Positions 8,729 to 17,436 of a stretch of DNA of 51,630 bases are shown here, in pieces; within the stretch, counting starts at the first letter, position 1, and each line of letters starts with the position of its first letter. The notes below the pieces were generated by a model, which was given only the letters and a program-made list of their open reading frames with translations, had not been told where the DNA came from and did not search any database. The translations under genes were made by a program, and so were the position numbers. The DNA comes from an uncultured Muribaculaceae bacterium. Lineage in GTDB: Bacteria > Bacteroidota > Bacteroidia > Bacteroidales > Muribaculaceae. Location of the stretch: positions 1 through 51,630 of the forward strand of contig CAMEPD010000006.1 in NCBI GenBank assembly GCA_945931475.1, in the 5' to 3' direction.

Positions 8729-10198
8729 TTACAGGGCTTTGAGACGTTCATCCATGGCAGCTGCAGCCTTGCGGCCATCACCCATGGCGAGAATCACGGT
8801 GGCACCCCCGCGCACTATGTCGCCGCCGGCAAAGAGCAGCGGCTTTGTCGTTTCGAGGGTATCGTCGTTGACCACGAGTGTGCCGCGACGCGTCACCTCC
8901 AGTCCTTCGATACTGCGGGGAATGAGCGGATTGGGCGAAACGCCCACGCTTACAATCACTTCATCGACCGGCATTTCCACGATGTCGCCCTCAACCGGCA
9001 CCGGCGAACGGCGTCCCGACGCATCGGGCTCGCCCAACTCCATGCGCTGCAGGCGCATGGCACGCACATGACCGCGTTCGTCAGCCAGATATTCCACCGG
9101 GTTGTGTAGGGTGAGGAATTTTACCCCCTCCTCCTTGGCGTGACGCACCTCTTCGATACGGGCAGGCATCTCCTCCTCGCCGCGGCGGTAGACGATGTAC
9201 ACCTCCTGGGCACCCATGCGGCGCGCCGTGCGACAGGAGTCCATCGCCGTATTGCCGCCGCCGATTACGGCTACGCGTTTGCCGCGAATCACCGGAGTGG
9301 CCCATCCCTGGCGGCCGGCGCCCATCAGGTTGACGCGCGTCAGGTATTCGTTCGACGACATTACACCCACGTAATTCTCGCCAGGGATACTCATGAAGCG
9401 GGGCAGACCGGCGCCCGAGGCCACGAACACGCCGCGGAAGCCATCGGCAACAAGGTCGTCGTAGCTGAGGGTCTTGCCGATGACGCAGTCGGTCATGAAT
9501 TCCACGCCCTGGCGGCGCAGTGTGTCGATCTCGATATCCACAACCTCGTTGGGGAGACGGAATTCGGGTATGCCGTATTTGAGCACGCCTCCGATTTCGT
9601 GTAAGGCCTCGAAAACGTGTACTTTATAGCCGCGGTGAGCCATCTCGCCGGCGAATGAGAGTCCGGCGGGCCCCGAGCCGACCACGGCGATTTTCGCACC
9701 CGCGGGCTTCTCCACCGGAGCGGCCGCGGAAGCCTCCTTCGCGGCCCGGTTGGCGGTGTCGGCGGCGAAGCGTTCCAGGTAGCCGATGGCTACAGGCTGC
9801 TTCTTCATTTTATTGTATATGCAGCGGCTCTCGCACTGTTTCTCCTGGGGGCATACACGCCCGCAGACAGCCGGGAGCGCCGATGTCTCGCGAAGGACCT
9901 GCGCGGCCTGCAGGAATTCGCCGCGCTCGATATTCTTGACGAATCCGGGGATGTTGATGCCCACGGGGCAATCTGTCACACAGGTAGGGTCGGGGCAGTC
10001 GAGGCAGCGCGTGGCCTCCAGTACAGCCTGCTCTTCCGACAGTCCGCAGTTTACCTCCTCGTTGCAGGTAACGCGGTATTCAGGGTCGAGCGACGGCATG
10101 GCGGCGCGCGGTATGGCGGTACGTTCTTTCGCTGTATGTTTCCGGCGCAGCTCCTCGCGCCATCGGGCGTCGCGCGGTGATATTGTTTCCATATTCAT
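8729..10198 (-). CDS. gltA: GltA/NfnB-like NADPH-binding Fe-S flavoprotein (annotated as glutamate synthase small-subunit type)
   Basis: A 489-residue member of the glutamate synthase beta-subunit / NfnB family. The N-terminal ~150 residues carry the cysteine clusters for two [4Fe-4S] centres ('CLDCPDPTCVTDCPVG' and 'CGRVCPQEKQCESRC'). An FAD-binding Rossmann motif ('VVGSGPAGLSFAGEMA') and an NADPH-binding one ('VAVIGGGNTAMDSCRTARRMG') follow. No large GltB glutamine amidotransferase is nearby. Its direct partner, 19 bp upstream, is a DHOD-type FAD/[2Fe-2S] protein. This pairing and the sizes (about 53 and 28 kDa) match NfnAB, the ferredoxin:NAD(H):NADP(H) transhydrogenase, better than a glutamate synthase. 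Confidence 0.9.
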   Translation of the reverse strand: MNMETISPRDARWREELRRKHTAKERTAIPRAAMPSLDPEYRVTCNEEVNCGLSEEQAVLEATRCLDCPDPTCVTDCPVGINIPGFVKNIERGEFLQAAQVLRETSALPAVCGRVCPQEKQCESRCIYNKMKKQPVAIGYLERFAADTANRAAKEASAAAPVEKPAGAKIAVVGSGPAGLSFAGEMAHRGYKVHVFEALHEIGGVLKYGIPEFRLPNEVVDIEIDTLRRQGVEFMTDCVIGKTLSYDDLVADGFRGVFVASGAGLPRFMSIPGENYVGVMSSNEYLTRVNLMGAGRQGWATPVIRGKRVAVIGGGNTAMDSCRTARRMGAQEVYIVYRRGEEEMPARIEEVRHAKEEGVKFLTLHNPVEYLADERGHVRAMRLQRMELGEPDASGRRSPVPVEGDIVEMPVDEVIVSVGVSPNPLIPRSIEGLEVTRRGTLVVNDDTLETTKPLLFAGGDIVRGGATVILAMGDGRKAAAAMDERLKAL

Positions 10199-10217
10199 TT
10201 TGCTGTTAAACAGGTAT

Positions 10218-10994
10218 TTAGCCGCGGAGGCGCATTATCATTTCATCGAAATCAACCTGATGGGCGTCGAACTCGGGCCCGTCGACACACACGAAGCGGG
10301 TCTTGCCCCCGACCGTAACACGGCAGGCGCCGCACATGCCGGTGCCGTCGACCATGATGGTGTTGAGCGATGCCACGGTCGGAACATCGTATTTCTTGGT
10401 GAGCAGACTCACGAATTTCATCATCACCGCCGGACCGATGGTTACCACCATGTCGACCTTCTCGCGGTTGATGATATCCTCCACACCATTGGTGACCAGA
10501 CCCTTGCGGCCGTACGAGCCGTCGTCGGTCATGATTATCACCTCGTCGGACGATTCGCGCACCGGTTCCTCGAGTATGATAAGGTCGCGTGTACGCGCGG
10601 CCAGCACCGAGATTACGCGGTTGCCGGCGGCCTTCATGGCACGGATTATGGGCAGCAGCGGAGCCACCCCCACACCGCCGCCGCAGCATACCACAGTGCC
10701 GAAATTTTCAATATGAGTGGCACGGCCCAGGGGCCCGACAACATCGTGAAGGAAGTCGCCGGGCTCTTTGGCGCAGATGCGGCGGGTTGAATCGCCCACT
10801 GCCTGCACTACTAAGGTTATTGTGCCGCGCTGCGTGTCAGCGTCGGAGATAGTCAGGGGGATACGCTCGCCCTTCTCGTCGCAAATCACTATTACGAAGT
10901 GCCCGGGCTTGCGCGCGCGGGCTATCAGGGGCGCCTCCACAACGAGCTGCACCACATTCTCCGAGAAGTGTCGTTTCTCTAAGATTTTGTTCAT
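10218..10994 (-). CDS. sulfide/dihydroorotate dehydrogenase-like FAD/NAD-binding protein (NfnA/SudB-like)
   Basis: A 258-residue ferredoxin-reductase-fold protein. It starts with the FAD-binding barrel ('ARKPGHFVIV', 'RIPLTISDAD'), then the NAD-binding region ('CCGGGVGVAPLLPIIRA'). It ends with a cysteine set for a [2Fe-2S] cluster ('VDGTGMCGACRVTVGG' then 'FVCVDGPEF'). In NfnA the cluster is held by one Asp and three Cys, and the same arrangement is visible here. It is the first gene of the unit with the GltA/NfnB-like gene. Likely roles are NAD(H) chemistry in a transhydrogenase pair; a SudAB-type sulfur reductase is the alternative. Confidence 0.88.
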   Translation of the reverse strand: MNKILEKRHFSENVVQLVVEAPLIARARKPGHFVIVICDEKGERIPLTISDADTQRGTITLVVQAVGDSTRRICAKEPGDFLHDVVGPLGRATHIENFGTVVCCGGGVGVAPLLPIIRAMKAAGNRVISVLAARTRDLIILEEPVRESSDEVIIMTDDGSYGRKGLVTNGVEDIINREKVDMVVTIGPAVMMKFVSLLTKKYDVPTVASLNTIMVDGTGMCGACRVTVGGKTRFVCVDGPEFDAHQVDFDEMIMRLRG

Positions 10995-11163
10995 AGCAAA
11001 ATTTTATACCGGCGCGATATACACATTAAATAAATAGTTGACTGCTGATGACAGTCTTTAGGGGCGGCCGCCGACAGATACTCAGATTGTGGCCGAGGCT
11101 ACCACGGCTGTCGCGGGGCTGCGGATGAAGTTATCATGGCGAGCGCCGGATTCTTTCAACCTG

Positions 11164-11194
11164 CAAATTTACATTTTTTCTACAGTTTTCCAAA
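11164..11194 (-). promoter_or_regulatory. promoter for the NfnAB-like operon
   Basis: On the minus strand TTTG (11194-11191), 19 bp, then TAAATTTG (11171-11164): a good Bacteroidetes -33/-7 pair. Transcription would begin near 11157, giving a leader of about 160 nt. The leader is GC-rich in 11060-11150, but I recognise no known riboswitch. Confidence 0.65.
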
Positions 11195-11331
11195 AAATTA
11201 TTTAATCGACACACACCGTCGCGGGCTCGTCTAAAATCGCCTAAAATAGCTAAAACAGCTATAATAGCCACCATAGATATTAAGGATTATAATAGAAACA
11301 GGTTATGTTGTAATAAATTGTACACAAAAAA

Positions 11332-11363
11332 TTTGCAGATGCCATAAACATCCTCTACCTTTG
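11332..11363 (+). promoter_or_regulatory. promoter for the PI-PLC-like gene
   Basis: TTTG at 11332-11335, 20 bp, TACCTTTG at 11356-11363, matching the Bacteroidetes consensus. The leader to the start codon is about 180 nt. The rest of the 554-bp gap 10995-11548 is AT-rich, with short repeated 'AAAA(T/C)AGCTA' words near 11230-11270. I see no gene in it. Confidence 0.75.
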
Positions 11364-11548
11364 CACCATAAAACATTGTCGGCTCCATGCTTTATCAGCA
11401 TCCGGTTTCCAATTTTAAAATCACATTATCCTTTAATCGCTGAACAGTAAGGGCGACAATCAATAGTTTTGTAAGTGTTCCCAATCACACGTTTTTTTGA
11501 TTAATAAATTTTTCTTAAATAAGGAATTTATTATTCTTATTTAACGAC

Positions 11549-12964
11549 ATGCAAAAATCTCCAAGAAAAATGAAACAAGTTGTTACTCGTTTTGCTTTTG
11601 TGTTGGCGTCAGTTTTAGCGCCCGTATGCGTGATGCATGCCCAGCATAACTTCATCCAAATGAATGAAAATTACAGTCCGACCGACTGGATGGAACGTAT
11701 CCCCGACTGGCAGCCGGTATACTCCATCACCATCCCCGGTTCTCACGATACCGCTACCGCCGAGGCGTGGTATGGCTGGAAAGATAACGGCGGTGACCTC
11801 ATAGCCGGGAATGCTACTCTCGGTTCGCCCAGACTTCACTCTATAGCCCAGGCAACCAGCCTCTCGGAGCAGATGGCTCAGGGTGTTCGTGCATTCGACT
11901 TCCGTCCAGGATATCATAGCGAGGGTGCACTGGCATGGAAAAAAGAGTGGATTACGTGTGACCACGGGTCGCATCAGACTAAAAAGAGATTCGAAGATGC
12001 GCTTACCGAGATGTGTGATTTTCTGAAAGTACACCATCAGGAATTCTTTATCATTCATCTCTATCCGTCGGATGCAACAGATAAACTGGGCAATATGCTC
12101 AAAGACCTGATGAACGACAGCCGATTCTCGGAATATATTATCGACTTCCGCCCCGACCTGTTGGCACACGATGTGCGTGGCAAAATCATCTTCCTGGTTC
12201 GCAACCAGATGCAAAACAAGGTTGAGCGCGGCGGATGGATGCCCGAATGGACCGAACGCCCCGAATTCAACGACGATGGCACCCCTAAGCGTCTTTACAC
12301 CATCAACAGCTACGACACGAGCCTGGGTTCGGCGAAGATGCTTTGCCAGGACTGGTCGGATAACTCCAATGAAACTGACCAAGCCAACAAGGCCAAGGAG
12401 CAGCTGGTTTCAAAGGTGTTTGACTATTCACGCACTCTGTGGAGCCCCAATGATACTGAAACCAGGGAGCCGGTGTGGATTCTCAACCTGATTTCCGGTT
12501 ACGCGCTTACCACCGAAATTGCGGGAAACAGCATCAGCAAGACTGACGGTTACGCCCTCAACGCCCAGTTACTCAATCAACACGTGATTGACTACATCGA
12601 TAATATGTACAGTGACCCCGCCACACGAAACTCCGGCTCGACGCCCGAATCAAATTACGACTATCAGCCCCTGGGAATCGTGTGGGCCGATTACGTAGGG
12701 GTCGACTATCAGGAACCGGTAGAATCAGCCCATAAAAACGACTACGAAACAAAGGGCCCGGCGCTTGTCGACGCGCTTATCCGCCACAATATCTCGTTAC
12801 CCGCCGGCATGACAAACATTGGTGCCATCAACGTTGACGATGCTGAGACCCCGGCTGTTTACTACAACCTGCAGGGTATCGAAATGGGCTCCGTCCGCTC
12901 GAAGCTCGCACCCGGCATCTATATCGAGCGCCGCGGCGCCAAAGCCGAGAAGGTAGTGCTCTGA
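11549..12964 (+). CDS. secreted phosphatidylinositol-specific phospholipase C-like protein with C-terminal sorting tail
   Basis: A 471-residue exported protein with a PI-PLC X domain. A signal peptide covers about residues 1-31 (cleavage near VMHAQ); a second ATG at 11570 is an equally plausible start. The catalytic histidines are visible: His66 in 'TIPGSHDTAT' and His139 in 'CDHGSH'. 'QMAQGVRAFDFRP' and 'FFIIHLYP' follow the family pattern. Bacterial PI-PLCs cleave phosphatidylinositol or GPI anchors by a cyclic phosphate route; the real substrate here is unknown. The last ~40 residues (YYNLQGIEM, then APGIYIERRG) resemble a T9SS-type sorting domain. The gene has its own promoter and converges on the CBM protein. 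Confidence 0.88.
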   Translation: MQKSPRKMKQVVTRFAFVLASVLAPVCVMHAQHNFIQMNENYSPTDWMERIPDWQPVYSITIPGSHDTATAEAWYGWKDNGGDLIAGNATLGSPRLHSIAQATSLSEQMAQGVRAFDFRPGYHSEGALAWKKEWITCDHGSHQTKKRFEDALTEMCDFLKVHHQEFFIIHLYPSDATDKLGNMLKDLMNDSRFSEYIIDFRPDLLAHDVRGKIIFLVRNQMQNKVERGGWMPEWTERPEFNDDGTPKRLYTINSYDTSLGSAKMLCQDWSDNSNETDQANKAKEQLVSKVFDYSRTLWSPNDTETREPVWILNLISGYALTTEIAGNSISKTDGYALNAQLLNQHVIDYIDNMYSDPATRNSGSTPESNYDYQPLGIVWADYVGVDYQEPVESAHKNDYETKGPALVDALIRHNISLPAGMTNIGAINVDDAETPAVYYNLQGIEMGSVRSKLAPGIYIERRGAKAEKVVL

Positions 12965-13047
12965 TTTAACCGCGGGCGTTTGCGGCCATAGGTCGCCCGG
13001 CCCCGGGTCGCCGTGCCCCTTATCCCCGGACACCATACACAAGAAAA

Positions 13048-13089
13048 AAAGGCGATGTGCCAAATCCTGAGATTTCGGCGCATCGCCTT
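13048..13089. terminator. bidirectional intrinsic terminator
   Basis: The arms GGCGATGTGCC (13051-13061) and GGCGCATCGCC (13077-13087) pair with one wobble, and flanking A/T bases extend the stem to 13048-13089. An A run lies to the left. It separates two convergent genes. Confidence 0.8.
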
Positions 13090-13109
13090 CGCTATTAAGC
13101 AATTGAAAA

Positions 13110-14627
13110 TTACTTCACAAGGATTTTGGTGGCACGTGCACCGCAGCGCTCTACGTAGATGCCGGGAGCGAGCTGCGAGCGGTCGCGGCCAACCTTCATG
13201 CCCTGAAGGTTATAGAATTCGGAAACTGCCTTGGTATCAGCAGCTTCGATGTTGTCGATGGCGCTGGCTGCAACCAGACGACCGATACGCGCCGGTGCGT
13301 ATGTGATGACGTCCTCGTCTTCTTTCTCTTTCGAGGTGGATTTGTCGAGCGAATACGAGCCGGCGACATTGTCGAAATATGAGGGGTCGTAAGGGGTTCC
13401 GCCCACCGGACTTGTGCCGTACTTGTCGATGTACATCACGCCGATACCTTTCTCTGCGATGTAGTCGGCGGTTATGCCGAGCACCGACAGAGGAATCTTG
13501 AACTCATAGAATGTATGAGCGTTGTCGGCGATTTCGCTTCGGAGGTCGACGAAGCCGGTGTTGCCGGTGAGCACGTCGGGCTGTACGCCGAAGGGCTGGC
13601 CCCAGATATGCTCAATCGAGGGGTGCAGACCGTCAACATAGCCGTAGAAGCCTTTAGGGAGACCTTTGCAGTAAGCGGCGTCGTATGATGCGTGGCCGTC
13701 GGGGGTGGGGATGAACAGGCCCGGGGTACCTACACCGGGTTTGGTGGAGCACATCAGCACGGCGTCGACGCCGTTATTGAATTTGGCGCCCTTGTAGGTC
13801 TCGTTCCAGATGGGGCCGGTGCCGTTGATATAGCCGTCGAATGAGGCCTGCGGGTCGAGGTCGAAGGCCCAGAATATATGGCCGTCCATATTGTAGGGCT
13901 TGCTCTCGCCGGGCTGCTTGCCTTCGCCGCCGGCATCCCATACGGTGTAGACGAATTGAACGCCCAGGTAGAGATTTGCGTCATCCCAGGCAGCATATAG
14001 GGAGTAGGAATCGACGATAGGACGCTCGTGGAGACCTTTGTAAGCCTGCGAGACGTCGCGGGCCACGCCCTGCGCTATCAGGTCGTCGGCTGTCCAGTTC
14101 GAGAGGGCGTTAGATGCCGGATGCCCGGTGACGTTGACGGTGCGCCGCTGCCCCACTTTGCCGTCGGGATTCACCTTATAATAATCGGTGATGAGGCTGG
14201 TGGTTGATGTGGCCACGCCGCCGCCCGGATTGATAGGGTCGGGGTTGACAGGATCGGGATTTACGGGGTCGTCGCCACCGCCACCCTGGGTGAAGGGCAC
14301 GTACGAGCCGTCGCAGTCATACACGTATCCGTTCATGAAGGGGAGATTTTCGGTCTTCGAGTTGCCGCTGTTGCTGAAAATGATGTTGGTGGGAGTGCCC
14401 TTAGAGGTTTCCCAGTAGAGGTAGCCCTCCTTGGTGGCGGTGATGGTCTCGCCGGGCCACACAGTGGCGGCCGACAGCTGGGTGTTGCCGTTGTTGGCAT
14501 CCCATGCCCATACACTTACGTTGCCCCAGTGCTGGGAGTTCTTGAAATAGCAGTACGACTGAGCGTCGGCCACGAATCCCATTGCGGCCATGCCGAGGCA
14601 CACCGCCGAAAGAATCGCCTTTTTCAT
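13110..14627 (-). CDS. secreted CBM26-like / CBM9-like carbohydrate-binding protein with C-terminal sorting tail
   Basis: A 505-residue exported protein. Residues 1-22 are a signal peptide (ADAQS). Residues about 24-112 resemble a starch-binding module of the CBM26 type ('HWGNVSVWAWD', 'ATVWPGETIT', 'GTPTNIIFSNSG'). A linker with repeated 'NPDPVNPDP' follows at about 118-137. Residues ~145-440 contain a CBM9-like beta-sandwich ('YSLYAAWDDANLYLGVQF', 'DGHIFWAFDLD', 'TFYEFKIPLSVLG'). The tail (FYNLQGMKV, then APGIYVERCG) matches the tail of the neighbouring PI-PLC-like protein. No catalytic domain is visible, so it probably binds glucans or another glycan at the surface. TAAATTTG at 14688-14681 on its own strand may be the -7 box. 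Confidence 0.75.
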   Translation of the reverse strand: MKKAILSAVCLGMAAMGFVADAQSYCYFKNSQHWGNVSVWAWDANNGNTQLSAATVWPGETITATKEGYLYWETSKGTPTNIIFSNSGNSKTENLPFMNGYVYDCDGSYVPFTQGGGGDDPVNPDPVNPDPINPGGGVATSTTSLITDYYKVNPDGKVGQRRTVNVTGHPASNALSNWTADDLIAQGVARDVSQAYKGLHERPIVDSYSLYAAWDDANLYLGVQFVYTVWDAGGEGKQPGESKPYNMDGHIFWAFDLDPQASFDGYINGTGPIWNETYKGAKFNNGVDAVLMCSTKPGVGTPGLFIPTPDGHASYDAAYCKGLPKGFYGYVDGLHPSIEHIWGQPFGVQPDVLTGNTGFVDLRSEIADNAHTFYEFKIPLSVLGITADYIAEKGIGVMYIDKYGTSPVGGTPYDPSYFDNVAGSYSLDKSTSKEKEDEDVITYAPARIGRLVAASAIDNIEAADTKAVSEFYNLQGMKVGRDRSQLAPGIYVERCGARATKILVK

Positions 14628-14791
14628 TGCTTCGTTTTTCAGGTTTTGATGAATAAGTAAGGATTATAGAATTACTGCTGCAAATTTAAACAATTTTTCA
14701 ATAAGTGGCCCTCCCGACCGCAATAAAACGGAAATATTCCGGCAAGTGCAAAAATGACATATCTGACGAATGCGGTTTCGGCAGGATATTG

Positions 14792-14799
14792 TAACTTTG
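14792..14799 (+). promoter_or_regulatory. candidate -7 element for the patatin gene
   Basis: TAACTTTG, 58 bp upstream of the start codon. No clear TTG box lies at the right distance. Confidence 0.4.
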
Positions 14800-14857
14800 T
14801 GAGCTGAACCGGACTCCATGCCGGTTTGTTATCATATCAAACGCAGACTATTTATTT

Positions 14858-17254
14858 ATGAGAAAGAGGGCACTGGCAACCGTCGTATCGTTGGCTGCCG
14901 CAATAGTCACTATTTCAGCAAACGAAGTAACGCCGACGGCGCCCGACAGCGCGGCCGTGCGTCAACCGGTGTCGACCGGGCAGTCGGTGGGCCTGGTGCT
15001 CAGCGGCGGCGGTGCCAAGGGTATTGCCGAAATCGGCGCCATTCAGGCACTCGAGGACAACAATATCCCTATCGACTACATAGCCGGTACGTCGATGGGG
15101 GCAATCGTGGGCGGCCTATACGCCTGCGGTTACACCCCGGCCGAAATGATGGACATGATTGCATCGAAGGATTTTCAGTCGTGGTCATCGGGGGTGATTT
15201 CGCCCGACCTCACATATTACTTTCTCAAGCAGACGCAGACTCCGGCGTTCGCCAACATCAGCGTGAAGCTGGGTAAGGACTCCACCGACACCACTCCGGG
15301 CATCCTGCCGGCGTCGCTCATCTCGCCGCTGCCGATGAACTTCGCCTTCATGGACCTCTTCGCCGGGTACACGGCGCAGTGCGGGGGCAATTTCGACGGG
15401 CTGTTCGTGCCCTTCCGCTGCGTTACCTCCGACATCATGGCCAAGAAGAAGATAGTGTGCCGCTCGGGGCATCTGAGCGACGCTATCCGCGCGTCGATGT
15501 CGTTCCCGTGTGTATTCGCACCCATCAAGATGAACGGCGTGTATGTCTACGACGGCGGCCTATACGATAACTTTCCGGTAGATGTGATGCGCGAGGATTT
15601 CGCGCCCGACATCATGATTGGACTCGACGTGCACTCCCCCGACAAGGGCCCTCAGCCCCACAACATCGTCACCACCATCGAAAACATGGCCGAGGTGGCT
15701 CAGGACTACGAGCTCCCCGAGAGCGAAGGGGTGAAGGTGCATATCGACGTCAGCCAATACGGCCTCCTCGACTGGGGTAAGGCACAGGAGCTCTACGACG
15801 CCGGTTACAAACGGTGCATGGAGCTGATGGATACTATCCGCGCCCGCGTAACGAGCCGCGAGACGGCCGAAACACGTAGGCTGCGGCGCGCCGTGTTCAA
15901 GTCGCAGTCGCCGTATGTGCGCTTCGACTCGGTTCACGCTTCGGGTGGCACACGCCCACAGGACGAATATCTCGAGCATCTCTTCAAGCCCGAGAAGGTC
16001 GACACATTCGGCATAGAGCGCGCACGCCGCTCGTACTACCGCGCCCTGACACCCGGCACCATCTCGAACCTCATTCCCCACGCCAATTTCAATCCGAAAA
16101 CCGGCCTGTTCACCCTCAACCTCGACGCGCAGATGCGCAACGCCTTCTCGATAGGTGCCGGGGGTTACCTGTCGTCGTCGCCAAACTCGTACATTTTCCT
16201 GTCGGCCGACTACGCCTCGATGTCGTACCGGTCGACCCGCGCCAGCCTCATGGGGTGGATCGGGCAGAGCTATATGGCGGCGAAATTCAACGGGCGCATA
16301 TACCTCAACAGCACCAACACCCCCACTGCATTCGAGCTCGAAGCGGTATACGGCCGGCGCAAATACTACGAGAGCGACAAACTCTTCTACGAGGAAAACT
16401 CGCCGGCATTCATCACAAATTACACCGGCTTCGGGCGCGTGTATTACAGCAACGCTGTGGGGTCGAACGGCAAATTCCAGATTGGAATCGGGGGAGGCCA
16501 GGATCGCAACAGTTTCTATTCCAGTGAGAAAGGCGACTTCAGTATATCCGGCAAGGCGCGCACCCAGCTCAATATCGGGCAAGCCCTGACGCGCATCGAG
16601 TTCAACACCCTCAACAATCAGAACTACCCCTCGCATGGCTACCGCTTCAACATCACGGCCATGTACAATCTCGGCAAATACCACTACAAGAAGAATGCTA
16701 CCGGCGACGACGACGAGCTGCGTTTCAATGAGAATCTCCACTGGTTCCAGGCCGAAGGGAAGGGGGAATATTACATGACACTCAGCGACAATGTGGCCCT
16801 CGGATTTACCGCCGACCTGATGCTGTCGACGCGCAAGCTGCTCAACACCTACTATGCTTCGGTGGTGAACGCACCGGCCTTCGCGCCGACTGTGGCTACC
16901 GAGACGGTGTTCAACTCGCGGTTCCGCGCCAATTCGTTCGTGGCAGCCGGAGTTGTGCCCATCTGGACCCCCTTCAAGAACGCACAGCTGCGCCTGAGTA
17001 CCAACGTCTTCCTGCCGGCGCGCCGTATTGAGGTGGCGGAGCCCGAACACAATTCCGTCACCACGATGCCCTTAGGGGCGCGCTGGGGCGCGTGGTTCCG
17101 TCATCCGGAATTCATCGGCGAACTCGACGCTGTGTACAACCTCCCCTTCGCTTCGGTGAGCGGCTACGTCAACTACCTCACCTTCCCGGCCCGCAACTGG
17201 AACGCCGGCATCTCCTTCGGCCTCTACTTCACCGCCGGCGACCTGCTCCGCTGA
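14858..17254 (+). CDS. patatin-like phospholipase with C-terminal outer-membrane barrel
   Basis: A 798-residue exported protein. After a signal peptide (about 1-21) comes a patatin domain. It has the oxyanion motif GGGAKG at 50-55, the nucleophile elbow GTSMG with Ser79, and the catalytic Asp232 in 'VYDGGLYDNFP'. From about residue 400 the protein becomes rich in alternating aromatic strands ('FSIGAGGYLSSSPNSYIFLS') and ends near 'WNAGISFGLYFTAGDLLR', as a Bam/TamA-like barrel would. This is the layout of type Vd (PlpD/FplA-like) patatins of Gram-negative bacteria. It should act as a serine lipase at the outer membrane. It is a single-gene unit with no obvious partner. Confidence 0.88.
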   Translation: MRKRALATVVSLAAAIVTISANEVTPTAPDSAAVRQPVSTGQSVGLVLSGGGAKGIAEIGAIQALEDNNIPIDYIAGTSMGAIVGGLYACGYTPAEMMDMIASKDFQSWSSGVISPDLTYYFLKQTQTPAFANISVKLGKDSTDTTPGILPASLISPLPMNFAFMDLFAGYTAQCGGNFDGLFVPFRCVTSDIMAKKKIVCRSGHLSDAIRASMSFPCVFAPIKMNGVYVYDGGLYDNFPVDVMREDFAPDIMIGLDVHSPDKGPQPHNIVTTIENMAEVAQDYELPESEGVKVHIDVSQYGLLDWGKAQELYDAGYKRCMELMDTIRARVTSRETAETRRLRRAVFKSQSPYVRFDSVHASGGTRPQDEYLEHLFKPEKVDTFGIERARRSYYRALTPGTISNLIPHANFNPKTGLFTLNLDAQMRNAFSIGAGGYLSSSPNSYIFLSADYASMSYRSTRASLMGWIGQSYMAAKFNGRIYLNSTNTPTAFELEAVYGRRKYYESDKLFYEENSPAFITNYTGFGRVYYSNAVGSNGKFQIGIGGGQDRNSFYSSEKGDFSISGKARTQLNIGQALTRIEFNTLNNQNYPSHGYRFNITAMYNLGKYHYKKNATGDDDELRFNENLHWFQAEGKGEYYMTLSDNVALGFTADLMLSTRKLLNTYYASVVNAPAFAPTVATETVFNSRFRANSFVAAGVVPIWTPFKNAQLRLSTNVFLPARRIEVAEPEHNSVTTMPLGARWGAWFRHPEFIGELDAVYNLPFASVSGYVNYLTFPARNWNAGISFGLYFTAGDLLR

Positions 17255-17350
17255 CCTTGCCAACCTCCTCATATATTATATGTGTATTCCCCCTGCGCTT
17301 TCCGCAAGGGCGTACAACTCCGCGCGTTGCATTTCTCGCGAAACTTCATT

Positions 17351-17381
17351 TTGCAATTACGGAGGGGTTTTTGTATCTTTG
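17351..17381 (+). promoter_or_regulatory. promoter for aspS
   Basis: TTG at 17351-17353, 20 bp, TATCTTTG at 17374-17381. This is a near-ideal Bacteroidetes promoter about 55 bp before the start codon. Confidence 0.75.
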
Positions 17382-17436
17382 CGCTTTGGAAGAGATTCCA
17401 TGAAAAATCAGTAATCAACAAACCCCACATACTGCT

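Noticed and set aside
11041-11160. Small coding region or riboswitch in the NfnAB-like leader
   Set aside because: Both strands have short open stretches without a start codon, and I recognise no riboswitch core, so I describe it only as leader DNA.
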